From: Calamus simplicifolius
Taxonomy: Eukaryota > Streptophyta > Magnoliopsida > Arecales > Arecaceae
Reading direction: 5' to 3'
Assembly (NCBI GenBank): GCA_900491605.1
Contig: UESW01004239.1
Coordinates: forward strand, 1,075,131 to 1,139,130
DNA: 64,000 bases
Shown here: positions 42,675 to 54,500 of the stretch, piece by piece
How positions within the stretch are numbered: position 1 is the first letter of the stretch
Layout of the letters: each line of letters starts with the position of its first letter
Position numbers and translations under genes: made by a program
Notes under the pieces: generated by a model
The model's database searches: none
Told to the model about the DNA's origin: nothing
Seen by the model: the letters and a program-made list of their open reading frames with translations, nothing else

Positions 42675-43820
42675 ATTTAAGTTGTTCTTTTTAGTAAAGA
42701 TATTTTCTTTTCAAATGAGATTAAGAGTTCTATTAAAATTTGAAGAAATGCTTCATTATTAGAGTAGTGCTCTTGAATTAAAATAAGACTAGAGTCTCAA
42801 AAATTTTGAAGGATTACTTCACTCTATAGAGTGATAAGAATGAGATTGAATTCTTATTAAATATAGAAGGTATGGTTCACCATTGAGAAATTTTTCAATA
42901 TGAAAGATAGATAGGACATGTTAGATTCTCATAACATGCTGAATGTTTCATTTTTCATGAAACTCTATTAATATAGATTCAGGTTTTATTAAGACATTGA
43001 AAAGAAATTTTTAATTCAGAATCACATTATAAACTGAGGCCGTTCTGTTTTTCATGAGACTGAATATAAATCCTTTTTTAAATAGAACATTGAATAGAAT
43101 TACTCATTTAGAATCTCACCATAAATCAAGTCAATACTTCATTTTTTATGAGAGTCAATGAATATATATCTTTTTGAGAAAATCATTGAAAAGAATTTTT
43201 TGTAAGTAGAGTCAATGGCATCGATTTTTTTCATATAAGATCTTTAAAAGTAAAAATTGCCTAACATTAAAGGCAAAGAAAGAAAGTGGTAAGAAGTTTT
43301 TTCATTTTTAGAGTCTCATTACAAACAAATGTTGTGCTTTATATTTATATATATATAGAGACTATCAATAATATAGATCCCTTTTTTATATAAGATATCT
43401 CATAGAAAAAATGGATGCATTTCAAAGGCAAAGAATGAAAGAGTAGTCGGAATAGAATTTTTTTTTATATTTAGATTCTCATTATAAATTGAGCCAGTGC
43501 TTCATTTTGTGAGATTCTATTAACATAAATCCATTTATATAAGATATCTGAGCTTAAGAAGGCTTCACATTAGATTGTTTCTTCAGCTGGGCTTACCAAA
43601 AACTAGCATTTAGAACTCGTCAAAATGTTGGAATTGCAGGTATAATAGGCATCTCCTATTATTTTTCATGGATTAATAATTATGGTAATATATGTCAATA
43701 ATGGAAATTTAAATAATGGCCATTGTTTTATTATTTCATTATAATAGTTATTACGTAATCAAAAAAATTGGAAATGACAACTTACCTAGATGCAACAGTC
43801 TGCCAATAGCAGTTCAAAAT
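42675..43820. other. AT-rich spacer with diverged tandem units
   Basis: Between about 42,930 and 43,560 a loose unit recurs (TTCATTTTT..TGAGA, then CTATTAATATA..ATCC, near 42,949, 43,050, 43,138, 43,330 and 43,500). Spacing is about 90-190 bp and there are many differences. No gene is visible. Confidence 0.5.
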
Positions 43821-44015
43821 AAATTAGCTGGGATGAGAATATTTTTATAATTGCGTTGAATTTAAGTCATGGGAGCAGAATTATTTATGAAGCAAATAAG
43901 GCTAAATTTTTTTTTTATAAATTAGCTGGTATGAGAATATTTTTATAATTGCGTTGAATTTAAGTCATGGGAGCAGAATTATTTATGAAGTAAATAAGGC
44001 TAAATTTTTTTTTTA
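43821..44015. repeat. Recent 98 bp tandem duplication
   Basis: Two copies, 43,821-43,918 and 43,919-44,013, differ at about two positions (GGATGAG/GTATGAG and GAAGCAA/GAAGTAA) plus T-run length. Confidence 0.9.
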
Positions 44016-45360
44016 GCATCTATTCTTTTTGCAATATAATGGAAAGAAATGGCTATTTCATTTGCATATATTCCAATCTAGGCAAATCTAAACAAATAAA
44101 ATCTGATTCTTTACCATTATAATGATTAATTATAGCAATAGAGGGATTGATGCATGATACCGCATGACATCTTGCAACACTTCACTAACTCATTTGATTA
44201 TGAATAGAAACTTCGCAATTTTTTTCAAAATCCTATAATGCATATGGGATTCTGATTGACCAATACAAGGTAGCTAGGAAGCAAGGCCAAATAAAATAAT
44301 GGATGAGTTCTGAACAAATCTAGATGCCTGTGGGGATTCTAGTGTGGTATCAAATTTCACCCTTTCTCAGTACAAAGCAAACCCCAATCAAATGCAGCTT
44401 CTTTTTGATGCCAAAAACAAATAGAATCTAAAGTTTGTAAATTTGGAGGTGCCAACCATCCAGCTAGTGAATTCTCTAACTAATCGTATGATAGCCTCAG
44501 GATCAAGTCCTAGCTTTAGTTTGTTAAGATGAGGAAGGAATTTTGACGACGTTATTCTCTTGAAAAGTTGGATTCAACCATATTGAAAGTATTCAAAATT
44601 TCTGGATAGATGCATGAAAATAAAACCAACATATATTGCACCTTTAACTAACATACAGGATCTATTGGAAGGATAAACTAATTGGACCAGAATGCAATTC
44701 TAGCATAAAAGCAACTTTCTTCCTAAAAGCAAAGAATGTATCCTGAGTAACTCTCCTAAAAAAGGCAAAAGCAATGCCAAAACGATGTACTTTCAAGTTA
44801 GCTGAAACTACTCGTGTTCAAACTTCTAACTAATTGCCAACATCCATGAAGAATCAAGAAGAAAGAAATGGACAAATTCCAATCCAGAAAAATTAAGTCT
44901 AAACATTAGCTTTGTTGCACATACTAATACGTAGGTCAGAAATAGAGCATGTAAACTGGAAAAGCCAACCCAATCGTTGAACAAAATCATATGATAGCAT
45001 GCCATTTTTGTCCAGGTTTTGGTAACATAAACCACCGCCCAACAAAGAAAAACAATATCCCTAACCAGTCTCACAATCTCTGTTTCCATATCCTTTGAAG
45101 AGTAAAGGCTTAATTGATACTTCAATATGGACTCATGATTAACTCTGATATAATACCATATATGTACAAGGTACCACTTTCAGAAATTACTCACAGTCGA
45201 TATCCTTGCACATGCATTTTTGCAGATATGATCAGTTTATGGACATCACCCATGACCAATGTGCATCTTCAAAGCAGTTAAAGGATTGGATCGGTTCTTG
45301 CAGATGTACCAATTAAAGTGAGAAACGTTGAGACACAACTCTTATGCAGCACAAGGGTGC
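44016..45360. other. 3' flank of the WD40 gene
   Basis: The part next to 45,361 must contain the 3' UTR of the minus-strand gene. I could not fix a polyadenylation site. Otherwise it is AT-rich with no supported frame. Confidence 0.4.
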
Positions 45361-45516
45361 TTATTTGTTACACCATATCCGGATTGTGCAGTCATCACTT
45401 GCTGAAGCCAACATATAGGGCTTTGTGGGGTTCCAGCTCACACAGTTCACTGCATTTGAATGACCTTCCAAGGACAATACTGGTTCCATGCAGTCTCCAC
45501 GGTGCCAAATGTAAAT
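45361..45516 (-). CDS. WDR26: WDR26-like exon 4 (end of repeat 6, repeat 7, stop)
   Basis: It has 51 codons plus TAA: IYIWHRGDCM completes repeat 6, followed by NAVNCVSWNPTKPYMLASAS and DDCTIRIW. The acceptor is TTACCAG. It continues exon 3 in phase and in family order, although 14.6 kb away, which is the main evidence that the two belong together. Confidence 0.88.
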   Translation of the reverse strand: MYIWHRGDCMEPVLSLEGHSNAVNCVSWNPTKPYMLASASDDCTIRIWCNK

Positions 45517-48500
45517 CTGGTAACATAGTTTCAGTCAGACATTCTATGCATTTGCTCAAAACTATAAATGATCTAAAGAAGAGAACCATGTATCCCATGG
45601 AAAAAATGAAGAGGAAAACAAGAGTTGGTCCTCATTGCATTTTAAACCTTTTCAACTTGGGAAAAGATATTCCCCTCAACTTGGGAATAGATAAATGGCA
45701 AACTAAAATCCCCTACAGAGGCATCAGGCATGGTTCTCTGATATGGATGCCCTTACTTTGTTAGTACAAAATTATTGGTCTTACTTCCTTTTTCTCTAAT
45801 TACATTATTTTCTTTATTACAACATGGTCTAAATTATGCAAGCAGTAAGAACAAGAACAATGACATAAAAAAGTTGGTGATTAATTTGTAAGACCGGCTA
45901 GAATCACTTGAAAGCTTAAATGATCAATAAACGTTTATTTATGCAAGAATCACTCAAACCAGCATAACACTGAAATTCCATCCAAGAGAAAATTTTCATT
46001 TCAGCCATACAAATTTCTCAACTCTTATATCACCTATACACAGAGTTACTTTTGAAAAAATCCTGAGGTGTAACATTTCAGACATTCACTCTTTCAAAAA
46101 CTATGATGTGTGAATTTTAGAATAAAAATTGATTGTAACTATTCAAACTTCAAGACTTCTTAGAAGAAGGAAAACAAAGGAAATTACTTATTCAATTTAA
46201 ATTCAAAAAAAAATCATAATTTAGTGTCATGCCCTAGACCCGATGGTGGTGGATCTAGGGGTGGCAACCCACCGCATGCCTGGCATGCAAGGCGTCCTGT
46301 AACAATCCAATTTATACAAGAAGAGATAATAACTATATGTCATTCAAGTCAAGAATCTTATTTTGGACTACATGCCAAAATACATAGATCAATGGGACTA
46401 CAACAAAGTGTTGGATCTAAGTTACTCTGATAAAGCTCCAACTATCCCATATCCTCCCACTTTAGTTTTGTGGCTCTGAAAAATATTGTGAGATTTAAAT
46501 GAGCTCACACTCAGTAAGCCTACTATAATATAATATGATCATTTCAAGCTTTTAGCAAATCATATTTTCATATGTAAAATTACATATCAAGCTTCCAAAT
46601 GTCAATTACATTTTTTCATATTATCAAAACATGCATATCGTATGCTCAAAATAATTTTGGAAGCTAATGCCATGTAGCGTTTTAAAATATAATTTCAAAT
46701 CAAACCACTGTACCACTGTAATTAACATATAAATTTTATTTTATACTAATGTCCCACGGTTATACACTATGTCCATGTAAACAGAACACCTTGAAGGTAT
46801 ATCCTTCCTATACATCCCCTATGGAGGAAGGATCCTGGTGTCAACAGAACACCCCTTAGGTGTGTCCCCCACATATAACCCCTATGGAGGGTGGATCCTA
46901 GAGTCAGAACACCCCTCAGATGTGTCACCCATATATCACCTTGTGGAGACGGGTCCCAGAGTCAACAGAACACCCCTCGGGTGTGTCCGCCACATATCAC
47001 ACATGTGGAGGATGGTCCCGGAGTCAGGTAGCATATCATGTCATGTTATAGTGGACCTTGATGACACATAATAGCATATTCACAAAATATCATTTTCATA
47101 TCATATTTGCAAACTAATATGTATTGTTGCAAAAATGCAATCCATATACTTTTTACATTTACAGTAGTTTAAACATGTTAAATACACATGTACACTTATA
47201 AAACTTTTAGCAATTTCAAATACCAAGTCAATTGATCAGTTGCATGTATAGGTACTAAATCATTTACGAAAATATAACAATTATAATGATAACCATGGCC
47301 AATGATCACTTGCATATAAGGGTACCAAATCCATCAAATAATGTACTGTGTAAAACCATATAGCATTAGAATCCATAATTTTGCATATTTTAATACTTTA
47401 TGGAAATCATGATAAATGACTTATCTCCTAACGCTAATCCAAAAATGTAAATCAGCTATTTAGGCACCTAGGTACCTACAACATAATTTTTTAAATTTTT
47501 TAATTTCCAAAATCAGCATATCAAAATAACTTCTAAACTCTACCCAGTCTAATCCTGGGGCCAACTTGGAGCTTAAATATCTCCAAATATATAAGCCCAA
47601 ATAGAAAAATAAATTTTTTTCAAGAAACTAGGATCAACACTAATCCAAAAACTGTCTTCCTTTTATTGGGCCCGGCCTGATTTGGGACTCGAAAAATTGG
47701 CACAAAGGGCTTACTAGGCTAGGCTGAACCCAGGCCCAACCCTTCCTTTCTTCTTTCTTCCTCCACTGGTTCACCCAAACTAGTGGAGATGGCCGATGGC
47801 CTAAGCCACCGCCGACTCTTCCCGGGGTTTGGTTGGCCATCGGCAACCAGCCCCGTGCCGACCGTCGGCGGCGGCCAACCCCCTCCTCTCTTTACCTTTT
47901 CCTTTGTTTTCCCTCTTCCCCCTACTTCCTCCCGTGTTTCTTCCCATTATCATCTTCCTCTTCACTACGGCGATGGCACGGCCAGCTAGGGAAGGCCAAT
48001 CGAGCCCCACCAAATGCTACCCCGGTGCCAGTAGGGGCCGCTGCCCGAGGCTCGGGCCCAGCAAACCGACGGGCATGCTGCCGGGCCCGAACCAACACGC
48101 AGGAGCCTGTTTGGCTCCCGTGCGAAGGAGGGCCACCTACGGCCCTCTCTTCACTTCTCCGGCCACTCCCTTCGCCGGAGTGGCCACCCAGGGAGGTGCG
48201 CAAGGCCACATGGCTGCAGCACAGCCCGACCATGGCTTGGCCGAGGCTCGTCCGTGCTCCTCCCCTTTTCCTCTATCTCCCTCTCTCCCCTCTCTCTCTC
48301 TCATTGGGGTAGCAAAGGTTGGGAGGGGGGGCTTACCAGCGATGATGGGTCGATGGTGACAAGGGTGGAGTGGGGGCTCATCCCCCCCCCCCCCCCCCCT
48401 TTATAGTGGCGAGGGTATGGCTCGGCCCTCCCCTGCTGCGTTCTGCCTCACGCAGCACGCGCATGCATGCTACCGTGGGCAAGCATGTGCCCGCACGGCC

Positions 48501-51500
48501 AAGCATGCGCTTGCATGCATGGCACGCTATTAACTCCCCTTTTTTTCTCAAGGGCTTACATCCTTCCCTCCTTATAAAAATTTCGACCTCGAAATTGATG
48601 CACCTCAAATAATATTTAAGATCCAAATTTAAGACAATAGATTTACTATCTTTTCATTTAAAATACAATAGTCATTAATCCTTTTCATTTATATATACTA
48701 AGTTACAAACAATAGAGGATATTTCTTTTTCATTTCCTCCTCAAGCTCCTAAGTAGCCTCCCTTTCATAATGGTTACTCCACTGAACCTTGACATAGAAG
48801 ATGCTACATCATCTTAGAACTTGATCCTTGCAGTCCACGATACATACAAGATGCTTCTCATATGTCAAATCCTTCATCAATTGTATGGGCACAAACTCTA
48901 TCATATGGCTAGGGTCAAAAATGTACTTCCTCAACATGGATACATGGAATACATTGTATACCCAAGAGAGTTCCAAAGGCAATGTTAGGCTATAAACCAC
49001 CTCCCCTACTCTACTCAGAATCTCAAATGGCCCAATGTATCGTGGACTCAGCTTACCTCTAATCCCAAATCTCATCACATCTTTGGTTGATGATACCTTT
49101 AGGAAGATATAGTCCCCAACCTAAAATTCTAGCTCCCTCCTCACATCAGCATAACTCTTCTGTCGGCTCTGAGATGTGCGGAGCATTCTCTAATCATCTA
49201 CACCTTTACAGTATGTCGAATCAGCTCTGGGCCCAATAATTTTTCCTCCCCCACTTCATCCCAACATAAGGGAAATCTATATTTCCTACTGTTGCTGCAG
49301 ATTTTCATTCTCCGACTCGGGGATGAGGTGGCAGTGTGCGTTAGGATCTGGGTGTTCTCCCATCCTTGAGGACCTGCAAAACAGTGTCCAGTCACAGGGA
49401 AGGAGGTGGGTGTTCCCGTGAAGGATCCTCCGATGCCCAAGTCAGTGGATAATCCTCAACTTCAAATAATGAGGAGACCAAAAGAGGTTGAGTTCTCATA
49501 GGATCGATCCCCCCTAGGGCTCTTGGGGCTCGGATTTGAAGGGAGAGAATCTGGTAAGCTATTACCTGATTTTTGCTGTTGTGGAAGTTAGAAGGTAATA
49601 AGGTCGAATTGTCGTATACCTTATCAAGGAGATTCGTGATCCCGCAAATCATGAAGGAGAGCCATAACATGCTCCCATTTCATTTTGACAGACCACTTCG
49701 GGAAGGAGTTTTGAGATCTTTGTGATTCTATGACCTGATAACCGAGATATTCGGCGCGGGCCAAGGGTCGGCCAAAGAGGAGGGTCGATCGGATGGCTTC
49801 CAACTGTTGAGATTCGGTTGCTTTGGCTCGAAAGCAAAACTCGGTGAAGCTGAAGGTCGGTCAATTGAGGCTCGGGCAGAGATGCTGAGTCAAAGGTCAT
49901 TGGGCTGTCCTTCGATTTTCTAGGGTCAACCATAGTCCCCATGTGGGCTCAACCTATTTGCCCACGTCAGCCAATTTATGCACACTTTTTACCCCGCATC
50001 ACTTGCCCCCCCCACTCCCTAGTCCAAAGTTTAATTTTGGGCATATAAAGTAGAGCCCTGGTAGCTAACTTTCATTGGCGAGGACAGGATTCGAAGAGAT
50101 GCACCATAATGACGCCATCAATGCCAAACCATCGCGCCCCTATCTCAGCCCGTCAGACGAGAGGAGCCTCCTCGAGACTTGATCCTCATAACTTGATCAA
50201 GGGCGATTGACGAAATGACACATGACGGAGCCAAAGATCATGGCGCTCCAACCGAAGGCTCGCAACTTTTCGAGTTCCCTGCTAATTACGTTTTGTTTCC
50301 TCACGCAGCGGCGTTAAAAAGGGAAAGGCTGGTATCTTCCGCAGTCACATCTTTTCAAACCTTTGGTGTTACTTTTCCTTCTGTTATTCTTAGTGGAAGA
50401 AGACCATGGCCAGCTCTGTTATCATTCATTTTGAGGACATGGATCACCCGACCCGCATAGCTTCGACGATGCCCTTGAGGGATCTGGATAAGATCCATTG
50501 CGAGTACTGGATTCCCAACGATTACAAACTGCAAGTGTCGGAGTAGAGGATGATGAATGAACTGGAGTCCAGGACTTTCTTCTACGAGGAATGCTTCAAG
50601 GCGGGGATCCACAACCCTCTTCATCCGATTATAGAGGGGGTGATGAAGTTCTACGACGTTTGCCCCTCGGCTGTGGCTCCGAATAGCTGGCGGCATGTTG
50701 TGGAGTTTATCTCCATATGCCAGTTGATGGGGGTGACGATGATGGTGCCTCTATTCCAGGCATGTCACTACATCGTCTTCCCTAAAAGCTCCTCCTAGCT
50801 CTACATCGGACCCCAGAGGACATTCAAGAGGGTATTGGGGTTCCCTCCTTTATCAAGGGATGGAAACCCCGCTTTTTAATTGTTTGTTGGAGTGGCAAGC
50901 ATCTCTTCCCTCGGTCATGAGGAAAGTTTTTTGAGGACCTAAATAGAGCTCCTCGATTGCCAAGTCGGGAGATAGACGGCCTCAAAGTGCTTTCCAGTGG
51001 GAATGCACTTTCGATTGGGGTTCTTCTGGCCGAAGATGCGCTCTTTGATGCTAGCCGCAACAATTTAATGCTAGCCTCAACAATATCAACCCTCGAGGTG
51101 AGTATGATTCCTATCCTTTTGAACCCTAGCCTTGCTTGCTGAGGCACAACTAACTTTTAGCTATTTTTTGTCTTCAGCGTCAGATCAAACCTCGGGTCTT
51201 GGATGAGGGAGATGCTAAAGGGCAGCTCGAGCAAGAAGAAAGGTGAGAGGCATCAAGGAGGTGATGTACTCGACGGTGACCGAGTCCTCCACTATGAGAG
51301 AGTGGCTTCGGCACTCGATGCGGGCCCAGTTGATGAGGATCCGAGTGTCGGCCTTAAACTTGGTAAGATTTTGAAGCGTGGCTCGGGCGAGAGGAGAGGT
51401 GAGAAGCGACCATACAACCTTGCTAGGCCCATAGAAAAAAAGGGCAAATCCTAGTTCTAAGTATTCCTCTTCCTCACCAAGTCTTGACCAGAAAGAGAAG

Positions 51501-54500
51501 GCCAAACTTTGCCATGAGTCATCTTTGTTCTTTCCGTGTCTTCCAAAGAAAGGGAGGAGATCCAGCTCCTTGAGCTCTCCGACAAGGGGTGGCAAGGAAG
51601 ATTCAGGACCGAGCCCTGCCTTGGCTCCAACGCCAACCGAAAAGATGACAAAGGAAGCTGTTAGTGAGGCACCAACCCAAAAGGAAAAGGAGCCGATGAA
51701 GGTGCAGCAAAGCTTGCATTCGGCATAGTCCCGAGAGCCAGAGAGTATAAATAAGTCCTACCCGGTCTCCAATATCCCACTCGAGATTTCCTCGACGAGC
51801 AGCGTCGAATAAGCAGACAGTCGAGTCCGAGGGAATGGAGGCGGCCATTGCAACGTGCAGTGATGCCATTCCTCCGTCCGTGGAGGGGTCTCCCCTCAAG
51901 GAGCAAGAGGAGGCTGAGAGAGGTGCCGAGGGTCAAAGACCCTCGGTAGGAGAGGCCAACAAGTCGAGGCCTCTGACTGACTTTGAGTTACAGTTGCTGA
52001 AGTTGCAGCTTGAGTTATTTCGAACTATTCTTCTTCCAGTAGGGGATACTTCGGGTGCCGAGGCTGTAGCAGTTGGCGGAGAGACGATTTCTTTCATGGT
52101 CAAGGGGTTTGGGATCCCCAAAGACCTAGAGGAGCTACCATTGCGCAGTAGGCATGACTTTCTATTGGATATGAATGCTTCGGCCTTTCAAGTAAGCAAA
52201 TATGTCCTCTTCTTCTTTTCCTCGGTTTACTCAATCAATTCTGAGCTTACTCGTTTTGTCCTGTAATAGGCAATCGTCCTCCAGAAGATGCTCTATAGGT
52301 GTCCAAGCTCAAAAGTGGAGGCTCACGGTCAAGCTTTAAGCGAAGTTGCCGAGCTCCAAAATAAGGAGGGCTTGGCTAATCAGCTTTCTAAGGAGCTGGC
52401 CAAGACATGGGCCAAGCTTGAGGAGGCTAATAAATTGACTGAAGCAGCCAACAAGCTAGTTGAGGAAGCCCGAGCAGAATTGTTGAAGTTTCGGCGAAGG
52501 CCCCAGAGGAAGTATAATGAATAAAAGACTTGACAACGAAAGTCGCAAGTTTGAGTTCAGCCAACGACAAGCTGCTAGTGCTATAGCCGATCTTGCATCC
52601 GCAAAACGCCAGGCAGAAGAGGATCAAGCAAAGCTAGAGCATGCCTTAAGGAAGCTCCACCAATGTAAAAAGGAGAAGAAAAAACTCCAAGAGTAGGTTG
52701 CAGAGGCAAAGAAGAGGGCTGCTCGCAGGCCAAGGCTGTTGCTGAGGTATGCACTTTATTCACTCCTCCATTTTGTTTTGCTTCTGATGAAACTAACTTT
52801 GTTTCTTGGTAAAAAGAATGAAGCTAGGGCAGCGAAGATGGAGGGCTGAACAAGGAGTTATACTTGTGTCGCTTGCAGTGTTCTAAACTTTAGCACCAGG
52901 TGATCGAGGTTGACAATCAGGCTACTTTAGCAGTGGAGAAGTACAAAGCTTAGCTGAATTTACTAAGGAAAAGCTCTTATTTTCCAAGGAGGCCTATTCA
53001 TTAGCAGGAAAGGAGACGCGGCAGAGGATCATCCAGCAATACCCCGGTCTAGACCTTTCATTACTAAAAGAAGAAGGGTACTGTTTCCTCGCCGATGGAT
53101 CCCTCGGTGGAGTCTCATTTGTCTGCTGAAGCTAAGTTTGAAGAGGGTGCCTTGGACATTGATTTTGAAGAGATCGTAGATATAGATTAGGCCACAACCT
53201 TATATGCCATTGAAAAGCCGACCCAACCTTCTTCAGCTTTCTCCGAGTAAGACATAGCACCAGCTGAGTCTTAGTTTTAGCTGCTCTTTTTGTAATGTAG
53301 GAGATCTTTTAATTTTGGTGCCATAGTGCACTTGTAAATCCTTTGTAATAAGGAACCCATTCAATAAATGAAATTCCAATTTTCCTTTTCAACTACTTGG
53401 GCCTTTGAACGAACGTAATAAGCGTAATGTGTTGCATTTTCCCCCGTAGGCCATTGAGTAGTTATTTCCCCAAGATGTCTTGTGATTATTGGGTTTAGCT
53501 ACTTAGGCTTCACGGAAGCAGTATGGAGGTGGTCTGACCAAAAAGTCAGAGAGAAAACCCACAGATCTCTTAACCTAGCAAAACAAACTTGGTCGTGCCA
53601 AAGTCCAGAGATGGGGCCAAATAGAGACTTAACCTTCTTAAGGTTTATAAGTAAAATGAAGTTAACTCTTACACGGTCTTGCCGAGGTTCGAAAAAAAAA
53701 AGTGCTTGGCCCTGCCGAGGTTCGGAGAAATGGAATACTTGGCCTAGCCTAGGCTCAGAGAAATAAAGTACTCGGCCCTATCGAGATTCAAAGAGTTAAA
53801 GTGCTCGGCCCTACCGAGGTTCGAGAATTAAAGTGCTTGGTACGGCCGAGGTTCGTAGAATTAAATGCTTGGCCCTACCAAGGTTCAAAGAAATAGGGTA
53901 CTCGGCCCAGCAAAGGTTCAAAAAATAAAGTGCTCGGCCTTGCCGAGGATCGGAGAACTAGGATATTCGGCCCAGCCGAGGTTCGAAGAAATAAAGTGCT
54001 CGGCCCTGCCGAGGTTCGAAGGAATAGGGTACTCAGTTCAGCCGAGGTTTGAAGAAATAAAATGCTCGACCCTGCCAAGGTTCATAGAAATAAAATGCTC
54101 GGCCCTGCCGAGGTTCAGAGAAATAAAGTGTCGGTCCTGCTGAGGTTCGAAGAAATAGGGTACTCGGCCTAGCCATGGTTCAGAGAATTAAAGTGCTCAG
54201 CCCTGTCGAGGTTCGGAGAATTAAAGTGCTCGGCTCAACCGAGGTTCGGAGAAATAGAGTGCTCGGCCCTGCTGAGGTTCGAAGAAATAGGGTACTCGGC
54301 CCAGCCGAAGTTCGAAGAAATAAAGTGCTCGGCCTTGCCGAGGTTCGGAGTAATAGGGTACTAGGCCCAGCCGAGGTTCAAAGAAATAAGGTGCTCGGCC
54401 CTACCGAGGTTCAGAGAAATAGAGTACTCGGCCCAATCGAGGTTCGGAGAAATAAAGTACTTAGCCCAGCCAAGGTTCGGAGAATAGAGTTCTCGGCCTG

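Noticed and set aside
45318..45764. + strand frame of 148 codons
   Set aside because: Antisense shadow of WDR26-like exon 4 and its intron; the minus strand has WD40 motifs and splice sites.
47783..48626. Several 60-180 codon frames on both strands
   Set aside because: They lie in the GC-rich part of a chromovirus LTR and are compositional; the homologous LTR at 55.75-56.64 kb gives different frames.
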